The notes: generated by a model not told the origin, from the sequence alone. 64,000 nt of DNA from Streptomyces sp. CB02056 (GCF_001905545.1 NZ_LIPD01000010.1:62001-126000), one strand, 5' to 3'; positions 51,051 through 60,269 are shown, counted from the first letter of the stretch. Made by a program: numbers and translations.

Positions 51051-52369
51051 TAGGCCGGAACCTCCGAGGCGCCGAGCCCCTCGGCGCGGGAGGCGGCCAC
51101 CAGTGCCGCCCAGGCCTCCACCAGCACCGCCCAGCGCTCGGCGTCCGCCCGCGCCTCGTCCAGCAGCTGCTGCCGCCGCTCGGCCACCACGTCCGCGAGC
51201 TCGGCGTACTTGCCGCCCAGCTTGCGGTAGGAGCGGTCCAGGACGTCCAGGCAGTGCTCGTTCCCGGCCCGGTCCCAGTCGACGCTGCCGCGCACCAGGT
51301 CGAGGAGCGGCTCGACCTTCAGCCCGTGCCGCTCGTCCAGCAGCCCGCGGCCGAGGTCGATCATGCCGCCGTAGACCGGGTACAGGTACAGCATCGAGAG
51401 CAGGAACTTGACGAACCGCAGCTGGTAGTTGACGAAGCCGGAGCCGGTGCGGCGCTCGGGCGTGTAGTAGTTGACGATGTGCCGGTTGTGGACGACGCCG
51501 GGCAGCCGGGAGTGGACCATGGCGTGCAGCAGGGCGTAGTCGCTGCCGATCGTCTCGATCGAGGGCAGCAGCGGCAGCACCTCGTAGGCCCGGTGGTCCA
51601 GGGCGATGTTGCACATGTAGACGTCCCAGATGTCGGGCACGCCGAGGACGGACTCGTCGGTGGTGAACGGCTCGGAGCCGGCGCCCTTGAAGGAGACGTC
51701 CACCATCGCGTCCTGCTCCTCCTCCGACCACACCGGCGGGGTCCACAGGCGCACCACCTCGCGGTAGACGGCCGGGTCCAGCTCGTGGATCTCGCTGATG
51801 TCCACGTTGAGTTCGCCGATGAAGGAGCCGCTGACCAGCATCACAGGCTTGTCCGCGTCGGCCGGGTCGAGCTCGGAGCGGGACACGACGGCCGCCGCCT
51901 CGCCGGCCGGCCGGCCGATCGAGAGCAGCTCGTGGTGGATCGGGAAGACCTTCCGGCCGTCGACGACCTGGAAGTCGGCGTCGTCGTTGCGCAGGTGCGC
52001 CGAGGTGCAGCCCAGGGCGGCCGCGCCGAGGAAGAGCCGGTTGACGCAGGAGCCGTACGCGACGGCCGGCGGCAGCATCATGTCGAGCAGCAGTTCGGGG
52101 TCGGCGGCGCCGGAGCGCTCGGCCACCCGGCGCAGGAACTCCCGCTGCCGCGCCTCGCCGAGGTGGTGGACGACCACGCCGGGGGTGGGCTCCAGCGCGG
52201 CCACGGCGCCCGCGTTCTCCGCGAAGGCGACGGCGTCGGTGGTGTCGAGGACGAGCAGGTGCACCTCGACCCCGAAGGTCGCGACGGCGTAGGCCGCCTC
52301 CTCGGCGAGTTCCGCGATGGTGTCGGGGCAGGACCGCATGGTGGGCAGGGCGAGGCAGACTCTTTGCAT
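51050..52369 (-). CDS. DUF6271-like protein, GT-A-glycosyltransferase-like
   Basis: 439 residues. The N-terminus (QRVCLALPTMRSCPDTIAEL) and the motif HLRNDDADFQVVDG near residue 143 resemble the start and DxD metal site of GT-A glycosyltransferases. Later segments (SGSFIGELNVDISEIHELDP; FVNYQLRFVKFLLSMLYLYP) are characteristic of this uncharacterised actinobacterial family. The donor sugar and acceptor are unknown. It forms a two-gene unit with the GNAT gene, and a DasR-type operator lies 103 bp upstream. Confidence 0.75.
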   Translation of the reverse strand: MQRVCLALPTMRSCPDTIAELAEEAAYAVATFGVEVHLLVLDTTDAVAFAENAGAVAALEPTPGVVVHHLGEARQREFLRRVAERSGAADPELLLDMMLPPAVAYGSCVNRLFLGAAALGCTSAHLRNDDADFQVVDGRKVFPIHHELLSIGRPAGEAAAVVSRSELDPADADKPVMLVSGSFIGELNVDISEIHELDPAVYREVVRLWTPPVWSEEEQDAMVDVSFKGAGSEPFTTDESVLGVPDIWDVYMCNIALDHRAYEVLPLLPSIETIGSDYALLHAMVHSRLPGVVHNRHIVNYYTPERRTGSGFVNYQLRFVKFLLSMLYLYPVYGGMIDLGRGLLDERHGLKVEPLLDLVRGSVDWDRAGNEHCLDVLDRSYRKLGGKYAELADVVAERRQQLLDEARADAERWAVLVEAWAALVAASRAEGLGASEVPA

Positions 52370-52471
52370 GGTGCGGGTTTCTCCATCGGATCGTCAGATT
52401 CGGTGCAGTGATTGCCAGTTGAGCGCACAGGGGGACCCCGGACGGCGGCTCGGGCCGGTCTGCCGGACCAC

Positions 52472-52487
52472 CGTGGACTAGACCACT
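52472..52487. promoter_or_regulatory. DasR-responsive element (dre) candidate
   Basis: CGTGGACTAGACCACT matches the dre consensus AGTGGTCTAGACCACT at 14 of 16 positions. It lies in the divergent promoter region between the DUF6271/GNAT pair and the endolysin-like gene. DasR is the GlcNAc-responsive GntR regulator of streptomycetes. Confidence 0.6.
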
Positions 52488-52727
52488 TGTGAAGTCAACG
52501 ATTGACAGCGGCGCCCCGACGGGGTGGAATGCGCCCCCTTCCGTACGACCGGCCGTCCCCGCACGGGCGCCCGAATCGCACGCGAGGACGAAGAGCCCTC
52601 GCTGAGTCGAACGGCCGGACGGGTGCGGGGGGTTCATTGCCGGGGTTTTGCGCCGTCGGGGTCAATCCGTGACCCCTGCCTGCCGATACCGGAGGTGATG
52701 CCCTCACGCCGTTCGGAGGAGCCCACG

Positions 52728-53918
52728 ATGCCCGAACTGTGGCTGCCCGGTGCCGAGATCCACGACCTCGGCGACCACGCGCCGACCGATCAGCAGTACC
52801 CGCCGAAGGCCATCGCCCACATCACCTGGGACCGCAACGCGACCGCCGCCGCGCCGCAGGACTGGTGCTCCTACGAGGACCTGGTCGGCTACTTCACCGG
52901 CAGCGGCGCCGGCGACGCGCCGCACCTGGTCTGGGACCCGTTCAGCGGCCGCACGGCGCAGCTGTTCCCGGCCGACTCCCGCTCGAAGAGCCTGCTCAGC
53001 CCCAGCCAGAGCCCCACCCGCACCAACCGGGCCGGGCGGGTGGTGATCCAGATCGAGGCGGTGTTCTTCCCCTACTGCCGCTACCAGGGCGCCGTCTACC
53101 CGCGCCTGGTCGACACCCCGTGCGCGGGCTGGGACCGGATCCACGCCTGGATCTCCTCCTGGGGCGTGCCCGACATCTGGCCGATGGGCCGGCCGACCGA
53201 CTTCTCCGGCCACCGCGACGAGCGGACCTGGGAGGCCCTCGGCGGCTGGTACGCGCACGCCCACGTGCCGTACAACGACCACACCGACCCCGGCTCCTGG
53301 CCCGACCTCACGGCCGGGCCCGGCTCCCCGGGCATCCCGCCCCAGCAGCAGCCGGTGCCCCCGGTCACGACCGCCCGCTACCAGGTCAGCATCAACGGCC
53401 TGCCGTACGGCTACGGCGCCCAGGGCTACCAGGTGACGGTGGTCGGGCGGGCGCTGGTCGCGCACGGTTTCGGCGACCACTACCGCTCCGGCCCCGGCCC
53501 GAACTGGACGGACGCGGACACCGAGAACTACGCGGACTACCAGGGGAGTCTGGGCTACGCCGGGCAGGCGGCGGACGGCGTCCCGGGGGAGAGCTCGCTG
53601 CGCCGGCTGCTCGGCTACCTGCCCGGGCAACGGACGGTCTCGGTGTCCCATGTGGTCGCGGCCGCCGGGACCGACCCGGGGGCCGCGCAGGGGCACCTGA
53701 CGTACGGGTCCGAGGTGGCCATCGTGGAGCAGGCGCTCGCCGACGAGGGGCTGCTCGACCAGCGGTGGGTGGACGGCTCGTTCGGCACCCGGACGGTCTC
53801 CGCGTACGCGGCCTGGCAGCGGCGCTGCGGGTACCAGGCGGGGGCGGCGGACGGGATCCCCGGCCAGGCCTCGCTGCAGCAGCTGGGCGCGGCGCAGGGG
53901 TTCGCGGTGACCGACTGA
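52728..53918 (+). CDS. Endolysin-like protein with two peptidoglycan-binding domains
   Basis: 396 residues from ATG 52728 behind GGAGGAG. Residues 1-200 resemble the catalytic part of phage-type amidases (AIAHITWDRNATAAAPQDW; ADSRSKSLLSPSQSP; GRVVIQIEAVFFPYC; WGVPDIWPMGRPTDFSG). A Pro-rich linker follows at about 205-225. Two peptidoglycan-binding-type repeats come next (ENYADYQGSLGYAGQAADGV; SAYAAWQRRCGYQAGAADGI). There is no signal peptide and no phage gene nearby, so release or partner-dependent export must be assumed. The catalytic residues are not certain. Confidence 0.75.
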   Translation: MPELWLPGAEIHDLGDHAPTDQQYPPKAIAHITWDRNATAAAPQDWCSYEDLVGYFTGSGAGDAPHLVWDPFSGRTAQLFPADSRSKSLLSPSQSPTRTNRAGRVVIQIEAVFFPYCRYQGAVYPRLVDTPCAGWDRIHAWISSWGVPDIWPMGRPTDFSGHRDERTWEALGGWYAHAHVPYNDHTDPGSWPDLTAGPGSPGIPPQQQPVPPVTTARYQVSINGLPYGYGAQGYQVTVVGRALVAHGFGDHYRSGPGPNWTDADTENYADYQGSLGYAGQAADGVPGESSLRRLLGYLPGQRTVSVSHVVAAAGTDPGAAQGHLTYGSEVAIVEQALADEGLLDQRWVDGSFGTRTVSAYAAWQRRCGYQAGAADGIPGQASLQQLGAAQGFAVTD

Positions 53919-54138
53919 GGCCGGCTCCGGGGGCACCGCGGTCGGGGCTGTTGCCCGCTGTCTCCGGCTGCTCCCCGCTGTTCCGTGCTGCTCCTCGGGG
54001 AGGAGCGCTCCGGCTGTCGCCCGGTGCGTGTACTCGCCGGGGAGTAGGCGAGGTTACTTCCACCGTCAGATGCCCGATGAGGATCGGACGGGAGAGCCTG
54101 GGGCCGTCCTCGTGGCCCCGACTCGAAGGAGGTACCCC

Positions 54139-54771
54139 GTGCGCTCGCCCACCGGCGCCGTCACGGCGTCCGAACCGGCGTCCGGTGTCAGGCGGCGGTC
54201 CGCGGGCCGCCGCCTGACACCGGCGGCGCGCAAACGCCTGGTCGTCCTGCACATCACCGCCTCGGTGAGCTGGCTGGCGCTGATGCTCTGCCTGCTCACC
54301 CTGGCGGTGACGGCGCTGACGGCCGTGGGCGCCGGCGACGCCGACCGGCTGCGCACCGCCTACCGGGCGATGGGCCTGCTCGGCGACGTGCTGATCCTGC
54401 CGCTGAGCCTGCTCACCTTCCTGAGCGGGGTGGCGCTCGGGCTCGGCACCTCCTGGGGGCTGTTCCGGTACTACTGGGTGAGTACCAAGTTCTGGCTGAC
54501 GCTGGGGGCGATGGCGGCCTCCGTCTTCGCGCTCAGCGACCGGCTGCACGACGCGGTGCGGGTGGTGGACGCGCACCCGACCGGCCCGATCACGGCGGCG
54601 GACCTCGGCTTCGTCCGGTACAACACGGTGATCGTCCCGGCGGTGGCGCTGTCGCTCTACCTGTTCACCGTGGTCCTGTCGGTGTACAAGCCCTGGGGCC
54701 GCCGGAAGACCAAGGCCGGTGCCGCGGACGCGGACGCCCGCCGGGGCCGAATACCCGGGGCGGGCGCCTGA
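54139..54771 (+). CDS. DUF2269-like integral membrane protein
   Basis: 210 residues from GTG 54139, preceded by a perfect GGAGGT. Four transmembrane helices (about 40-65, 80-105, 115-135 and 160-185) with a long basic N-terminus. The helix spacing and HITASVSWLALMLCLL resemble the DUF2269 group; function unknown. The C-terminus is hydrophilic and Ala/Asp-rich. Confidence 0.75.
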   Translation: MRSPTGAVTASEPASGVRRRSAGRRLTPAARKRLVVLHITASVSWLALMLCLLTLAVTALTAVGAGDADRLRTAYRAMGLLGDVLILPLSLLTFLSGVALGLGTSWGLFRYYWVSTKFWLTLGAMAASVFALSDRLHDAVRVVDAHPTGPITAADLGFVRYNTVIVPAVALSLYLFTVVLSVYKPWGRRKTKAGAADADARRGRIPGAGA

Positions 54772-54832
54772 CCGGTCGGCCGCCGGCCCCGGCCCGGCGC
54801 CGCCCGGGGAATGCCCGCGCGGAGGGAGGGCG

Positions 54833-55852
54833 TTGTGCACCGACGTGACCAGCGCCGCGTCCACGACCAGGATCTCCGTGCTCGACCGCTCCCGGACCAG
54901 ACAGGGTGAGGAGCCGGCCCGGGCACTGCGGGACACGGTGGCCTTCGCCCGCGAGGCGGAGCGGCTCGGCTACCACCGGTTCTGGGTCTCCGAGCACCAC
55001 GGCGTGCCGGGGGTGGCCGGGTCGGCGCCCACCGTGCTCGCCGCGGCGGTGGCGGCGGCCACTTCCCGGATCCGGGTCGGCACCGGCGGGGTGATGCTGC
55101 CCAACCATCAGCCGCTGGTGGTGGCCGAGCAGTTCGGGGTGCTGGCCGCGCTGTTCCCGGGGCGGATCGACATGGGGCTCGGGCGCTCGGTGGGCTTCAC
55201 CGACGGCGTCCGGCGGGCGCTCGGGCGCGAGAAGGGCGCAGCGGACGAGTTCGGTGCCCAGCTGGCCGAACTGCTCGGCTACTTCGACGGCTCGCAGCAG
55301 GCGCACCGCGGGGTCCACGCCCGGCCGGCCGAGGGCCTGCACGTCCCGGCCTTCGTCCTGGCCACCGGTGCGGGCGCCGACCTGGCCGCCGACGCCGGGC
55401 TGCCGCTGGTGATCGCCGCCCCGCACGGGGAGGACCGGATGCTCGCGGCGATCGACCGCTACCGCGACCGGTTCCGCCCCTCGGCGCACGCCGCTGAGCC
55501 GTACGTGGTGGTCTCGGGCACGGTGGCGGTCGCCGAGACGGCCGAGCGGGCGCGCGAGCTGCTCGTCCCGGAGGCCTGGTCCGGCGCGTACTCCCGTACC
55601 CACGGCGAGTTCCCGCCCCTGGCCCCGGCGGCGGAGATCCTCGCCCGGGAGATGACCGTCCGGGAGCGGGCCGCGTACGAGCAGTCGCTCAAGGGGCACA
55701 TCGCGGGCACCCCGGAGCAGGCCGCCGCCGAGCTGCTGGCGCTGGTGGAGCGCAGCGGGGCGGACGAGTTCCTGGTCACCACCAGTACCTACGACCGCGC
55801 CGCGCTGCTGGACTCCTACCGGCTCCTCGCCGAGGCCGTCGGCCGGGCCTGA
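54833..55852 (+). CDS. LLM-class flavin-dependent oxidoreductase
   Basis: 339 residues from TTG 54833, chosen because GGAGGGAGG lies just upstream (a GTG at 54845 is the alternative). It is a bacterial luciferase-like TIM barrel: RISVLDRSRTRQGEEPARAL, YHRFWVSEHHGVPGVAGSAP, RIRVGTGGVMLPNHQPLVVA, FPGRIDMGLGRSVGFT. It probably uses FMN from a separate reductase. The stop codon is inside a perfect 15-bp tandem duplication. Confidence 0.92.
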   Translation: MCTDVTSAASTTRISVLDRSRTRQGEEPARALRDTVAFAREAERLGYHRFWVSEHHGVPGVAGSAPTVLAAAVAAATSRIRVGTGGVMLPNHQPLVVAEQFGVLAALFPGRIDMGLGRSVGFTDGVRRALGREKGAADEFGAQLAELLGYFDGSQQAHRGVHARPAEGLHVPAFVLATGAGADLAADAGLPLVIAAPHGEDRMLAAIDRYRDRFRPSAHAAEPYVVVSGTVAVAETAERARELLVPEAWSGAYSRTHGEFPPLAPAAEILAREMTVRERAAYEQSLKGHIAGTPEQAAAELLALVERSGADEFLVTTSTYDRAALLDSYRLLAEAVGRA

Positions 55853-55963
55853 GCGGGCCGGGCCTGAGCGGGCCCGGAGGAGGCGGAGCCGTCACCGGTC
55901 CGGGCCGGGCCTCGCCGGCTGCCCGGCGCTCGCTGCTCCCCTCCCGCTGCCCGGCGCTACCGC

Positions 55964-57478
55964 TCAGCCCGCGTCGACCTCGGTCGTCCCGAGCCGCGCG
56001 TACACCTCCGGCCGGCGGGCCCGCAGCCGCAGGGCGATCCCGACGCCGGTCAGGAACACCACCGGCACGATCGCGACCAGCGGCCAGTTGACCTCCGGGC
56101 CGGCGCCGGTGAACAGGTCGAGCCGCCACACCACCAGCGCGGTGGCCCCGCACAGCAGCACGGTGGCGGCCAGCGGCGCCACGACCGTACGGAACGCCCC
56201 GGCGCTCGCGGCGGCCGCCCGGTTGCGGCGGAAGAAGGCGAACACGGCCAGACCGGCCAGCGCCTGGAGCACCAGGATCCCGACCACCCCGGGGGAGTTC
56301 GCCCAGAGGAAGAACTGGTTGTACGGGTCCGCCCCGATCAGCGCGGCCACCCCGACGGCCACCGCCGCCACCACCGACTGCACGATGCCGCCGATCCACG
56401 GCGAACCGTGCCGCGGGTGGACCCGGCCCAGCACGGCCGGGGCTGCCTGCTCGGTGGCCAGCGCGTAGCCGTACCGGGTGATGGTGTTGTGGAAGGCGAG
56501 CAGCGCCGCGAGCAGGCTGGTGACGATCAGCACCCGCTGCACGTCCGTCGCCCAGCCGCCGACGTAGTCGGTCATCGCGGTGAAGAACATCCCGGCCGGG
56601 TCGGCGGTGGCGGTCGCGACGGCCCCGGTGTCGCCGAAGGCCTGCACGATCATCCAGGTGACGAAGGTGTAGAAGAGGCCGAGGAAGACGATCGCGGCGT
56701 AGGTCGCGCGCGGCACGGTCCGCTGCGGCTGCCGGGCCTCCTCACGGTAGATCGCGGTCGCCTCGAAGCCGATGAAGGCGGCGAAGGAGAGGCCGAGCAC
56801 CCCGCCCATCCCGCCGGAGAACACGTGCTCCGGGGCGAACGAGGACAGGCTCAGCCCGTGCGCCCCGCCCTTGACCAGCACCGCCACCGCGAGCACCAGC
56901 AGGATGCCGGTCTCGGCGATCAGCAGCGCCCCGAGCACCTTGGCCCCGAGGTCTATCGAGCGGAAGCCGAGGAACCAGACCACCGCGACCCCGAGCAGCG
57001 CCCAGACCGGCCAGGGCAGGTCCAGCCCGAGCAGGTCCTCGGCCGTGGTGTGGGCGAAGAACCCGAAGGCGCCGAACATGCCGATCTGGATCGCGTTGTA
57101 CGAGAGCACCGCGAGCAGTGCCGCGCCCAGCCCGGCCGCCCGGCCGAGGCCGCGGGTGACGTAGGCGTAGAAGGCGCCGGCGTTGCGGATGTGCGCGGTC
57201 ATGGTGGTGAAGCCGACCGCGAAGAGCGCCAGCACCACGCCAGTGGCCAGGTAGGCGACCGGCGCGCCGATGCCGCTGAAGGAGATGGCGAACGGCGCCA
57301 CGCCGGCCATCACGGTCAGCGGCGCGGCGGCGGCCACGACGAAGAAGACGATGTCGCCGGTGCCGAGCACCCCGCGCTCCAGCCCGCCAGCGGTGCCGGG
57401 GGAGGTGGGGGTGGAAGGGGCGCCGGGGTCGGGGGGACGGAGTGCGGCGGGGGAGGCCGCGTCGGAGGGCAGGGTCAT
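55964..57478 (-). CDS. APC-superfamily amino acid/amine permease
   Basis: 504 residues from ATG 57478 with CAGGAGAG upstream. About twelve transmembrane helices. APC motifs: TGDIVFFVVAAAAPLTVMAG at the start and GLSFAAFIGFEATAIYREEA in TM6. It probably imports an amino acid or amine. The amidohydrolase gene ends 256 bp upstream on the same strand, so they may form one unit under the TetR regulator at 59584. Confidence 0.92.
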   Translation of the reverse strand: MTLPSDAASPAALRPPDPGAPSTPTSPGTAGGLERGVLGTGDIVFFVVAAAAPLTVMAGVAPFAISFSGIGAPVAYLATGVVLALFAVGFTTMTAHIRNAGAFYAYVTRGLGRAAGLGAALLAVLSYNAIQIGMFGAFGFFAHTTAEDLLGLDLPWPVWALLGVAVVWFLGFRSIDLGAKVLGALLIAETGILLVLAVAVLVKGGAHGLSLSSFAPEHVFSGGMGGVLGLSFAAFIGFEATAIYREEARQPQRTVPRATYAAIVFLGLFYTFVTWMIVQAFGDTGAVATATADPAGMFFTAMTDYVGGWATDVQRVLIVTSLLAALLAFHNTITRYGYALATEQAAPAVLGRVHPRHGSPWIGGIVQSVVAAVAVGVAALIGADPYNQFFLWANSPGVVGILVLQALAGLAVFAFFRRNRAAAASAGAFRTVVAPLAATVLLCGATALVVWRLDLFTGAGPEVNWPLVAIVPVVFLTGVGIALRLRARRPEVYARLGTTEVDAG

Positions 57479-57634
57479 GGGGGAGCTCTCCTGGGGTCGT
57501 GGGTACGAGGGTAGGGCGGTCGGCGGCGCGGACGCGTCGGCCGCCGACCGGGGAACGAGGCACGGACGCCGTGGGGGACGGCCGGAACCGGTCGGGACAT
57601 CCGTCCGGGCGGGGCGGCGGGGCGGCCAGGACGT

Positions 57635-57747
57635 CTCAGCGCGTCGAGCCGCAGCCGGACAAGCCAGACAGGCCGGACAAGCCAAACAAGCCGGACCGGC
57701 CGCAGCCGGACAGCCGGACAGCCGGGGCGCGCCTCAGCGCGTCGAGC
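57635..57747. repeat. Direct repeat and 9-bp microrepeats at amidohydrolase stop
   Basis: The 15-mer CTCAGCGCGTCGAGC, which on the minus strand spans the amidohydrolase stop codon (57733-57747), is repeated at 57635-57649. Between them are about eight degenerate units of CCGGACAAG. The structure looks like slippage-driven duplication. Confidence 0.7.
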
Positions 57748-59377
57748 GGTCGCCGCCGGGCGGCCCACCGTGGGTGCGCCGTCCGCCGAGCCAGGTGCCG
57801 GCCACCTCGATCGAGGCCAGCTCACCGGCCGGCACCGCGTACGGATCGGTGGCCAGGTGCACCAGGTCGGCCCGCAGGCCCGGCCGCAGCACGCCCCACT
57901 CGGTCTCCTCGAAGGCCTGGTGCGCCACGCCCGCCGAGTACGCCGCCAGCGCCTCGGTGAGCCCGATCCGCTCCTCGGGCAGCCAGCCGCCGTCCGGCAG
58001 CCCGTCCGGCGTCTGCCGGGTGACGGCGGTGGCCAGCCCGGCGAGCGGCTCGTAGCGGGTGACCGGCCAGTCGCTGCCGAAGGAGACCCGGGTGCCGCCG
58101 CGCAGCAGGGCGGCGATCTGGTACTGCCGGGAGCCGCGGTCCGGGCCGATCCGGGGCAGGGTGAGCTCGGTCATCAGCGGGTCGGTCTGCGCCCACAGCG
58201 GTTCGAAGTTGGCGATCACCCCGAGTTCGGCGAACCGCGGCAGGTCGTCCGGGTGGACCAGCTGGACGTGTGCGATCACCGGCCGGCGGGCGCGCGGCCC
58301 GTTGCGGCGGGCGGCGGCCTCGACGGCGTCCAGCGCGATCCGTACGCCGTGGTCTCCGATCGCGTGGATGTGCGGCTGGAAGCCCAGCGCGTCCACGGCG
58401 GTGACGGCCTCCGCCAGCTCGGCGCCGGTCCAGTTGGCGACGCCGTGGGAGTGCGGGCAGTCGCTGTACGGCTCCAGCAGCGCGGCCGTGCCGGACTCGA
58501 TGACGCCGTCGGCGAAGAACTTGACCGCCCGCGCGCTGAGCCGCCCGCGCCCGGCGGCCTCGACCCGGTCGCGGTCGGCGGCCAGGCGGGGGAGCCGCCC
58601 GCGCCAGCCGTCCGGTTCGAGCAGCAGGGCGAGTCCGGCCCGGACCGGCAGGTCCTGCTCGGCGACGGCCGCCAGCCAGGTGTCCACCTGCGCGGGTTCG
58701 ACCCAGGCGTCCTGGAGCCAGGTGAGTCCGGCGGCGGCGAGCGCGGCGGTGGTCTCCCGCAGCGCGGCGACCTGTTCGGCCAGTGGCCGCGGCGGGACGA
58801 GCGCGAGGACGGGGTTCAGCGCACCGAACTCGCGCAGGGTGCCGAGCGGGCTGCCGTCCGGCCGTCGGACGATCTCGCCGCCGACCGGCTGGGGCGTGTC
58901 CGGCCCGTACCCGGCCCGGCGCAGCGCCTCGCTGTTGGCCCAGCCGGTGTGGTGGTCCATGGTGCGCAGCAGCACCGGCCGGTCCGGTACGGCGGCGTCG
59001 AGCAGCCGGGCGTCGAACAGCCCGCCCTCGGCCAGTGACGGATCCACGGCGTCGCCGGTGATCCACTCGGCCTCGGGGTGGCGCCGCGCCCAGTCGCGGA
59101 CGGCCGCCACGACCTGCTCCACGCTGGTGCAGTCGCGGACGGGCACGCCGCGCAGGCCGATGGCGCCGAGCAGCGGGTGGACGTGGCCGTCGCCGAAGGA
59201 GGGCAGCAGGGCGCCGCCGTCGAGGTCGACGGTCTCGGTGCCTTCGTCGCGCAGGGCGAGGGCGGCGTCGCCGAGGGCGGCGATCCGCCCCGCGCTGACG
59301 GCGAGGGCGTGGGTGCGGGGGAGGGCGGGGTCTCCGGTGTGGATCCGGCCGCCGGTGAAGATCGTTTCGGCACGCAT
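57734..59377 (-). CDS. YtcJ-type amidohydrolase (paralog of 36998-38623)
   Basis: 547 residues. Metal ligands: GDGHVHPLLGAIGL near residue 65, HAIGDHGVRIALDAV near 335, and the Asp of SFGSDWPVTRYEP near 440. It belongs to the same family as the amidohydrolase at 36998-38623. It is followed by an APC permease and divergent from a TetR gene, suggesting import and hydrolysis of an N-acyl or amide substrate. Confidence 0.92.
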   Translation of the reverse strand: MRAETIFTGGRIHTGDPALPRTHALAVSAGRIAALGDAALALRDEGTETVDLDGGALLPSFGDGHVHPLLGAIGLRGVPVRDCTSVEQVVAAVRDWARRHPEAEWITGDAVDPSLAEGGLFDARLLDAAVPDRPVLLRTMDHHTGWANSEALRRAGYGPDTPQPVGGEIVRRPDGSPLGTLREFGALNPVLALVPPRPLAEQVAALRETTAALAAAGLTWLQDAWVEPAQVDTWLAAVAEQDLPVRAGLALLLEPDGWRGRLPRLAADRDRVEAAGRGRLSARAVKFFADGVIESGTAALLEPYSDCPHSHGVANWTGAELAEAVTAVDALGFQPHIHAIGDHGVRIALDAVEAAARRNGPRARRPVIAHVQLVHPDDLPRFAELGVIANFEPLWAQTDPLMTELTLPRIGPDRGSRQYQIAALLRGGTRVSFGSDWPVTRYEPLAGLATAVTRQTPDGLPDGGWLPEERIGLTEALAAYSAGVAHQAFEETEWGVLRPGLRADLVHLATDPYAVPAGELASIEVAGTWLGGRRTHGGPPGGDRSTR

Positions 59378-59432
59378 ACGGGGGTGTGCGTCCTCTCCGG
59401 GGCAGGGCGGGCCGACGGGTGCGCGGCCTGCC

Positions 59433-59453
59433 TAACCGAATGGGGTTCGGTTA
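59433..59453. promoter_or_regulatory. TetR-type operator candidate
   Basis: TAACCGAA-TGGGG-TTCGGTTA: perfect 8-bp arms, 5-bp spacer, in the divergent gap between amidohydrolase and TetR genes. An imperfect second dyad (AAGCCGTT-CAAT-AACGCTT) follows at about 59496-59514. Confidence 0.75.
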
Positions 59454-59583
59454 CCGTAGGCGCGGCACCGGCGGGTGCGGAAGGGTTTTACTGAAAGCCG
59501 TTCAATAACGCTTGGATAACGACGATCTTGGTCTGTCGGGGGCCGACGGGCCGCCCGGCGGCCCCGAAGGTGAGGAACCGGGC

Positions 59584-60192
59584 ATGCCCAGGCCGCGCAC
59601 ACCCCTGCTGGACCGGCAGCGCATCGTGGACACCGCGCTCCGGCTGGTCGACGAGGCGGGGGACCTCACCATCCCCGCGCTGGCCGGTGCGCTCAAGGTC
59701 AGCCCCTCCGCGCTCTACCACCACGTGGCCGGCCGGGCCGAGATCGTCGCTCTGATGCGCGCCGAGCTGGTGCGCACGATCGGCGAGCAGTCGATGTGGG
59801 ACCAGCCCTGGGACGCCGCGCTGCGCACCTGGGCGCACGCCTACCGGGACGCCTTCGCCGAACACCCCGGCATCGTCCGGCTGCTCGCCACCGCGCCGCT
59901 TGCCGAATCGTTCATGCACGAGCTGTACGAGCGGGCCGTCGCCACCCTGGAGGACGCGGGCTTCGCCGCGCAGGACGTGATGGGCCTGATCACCGCCCTG
60001 GAGAGCTTCATCCTGGGCTCGGCGCTGGACCTGGTCGCCCCGGACGTCATGGTCGACGCCGTCGACCGCGCCGCCACCCCGAGGTTGGCCGACGCCCTGG
60101 ACGCCGTCCCCGTCGGGCGCGAGCGCGCGGACCGGGCCTTCGAACTCGGGCTCACCGCCCTGATCGGGGGCTACCGGGCGCTGCTGGGCTGA
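59584..60192 (+). CDS. TetR-family regulator (TetR_C1 type)
   Basis: 202 residues from ATG 59584 (GAGGAA upstream). The helix-turn-helix reads LTIPALAGALKVSPSALYHH, then VAGRAEIVALMRAEL. The C-terminal domain resembles that of tetracycline-repressor-like proteins (TWAHAYRDAFAEHPGIVRLL). It is divergent from the amidohydrolase gene across a perfect inverted repeat, so it is probably the repressor of the amidohydrolase-permease genes. An upstream ATG at 59512 is less likely. Confidence 0.9.
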   Translation: MPRPRTPLLDRQRIVDTALRLVDEAGDLTIPALAGALKVSPSALYHHVAGRAEIVALMRAELVRTIGEQSMWDQPWDAALRTWAHAYRDAFAEHPGIVRLLATAPLAESFMHELYERAVATLEDAGFAAQDVMGLITALESFILGSALDLVAPDVMVDAVDRAATPRLADALDAVPVGRERADRAFELGLTALIGGYRALLG

Positions 60193-60269
60193 CCGGCACC
60201 GGCCGGCCCGGCAGTGCCTGGCGGCTCCCCGGCCGCGATTTCTGACCAGGCGTGATGGCCTGCTAGTGT

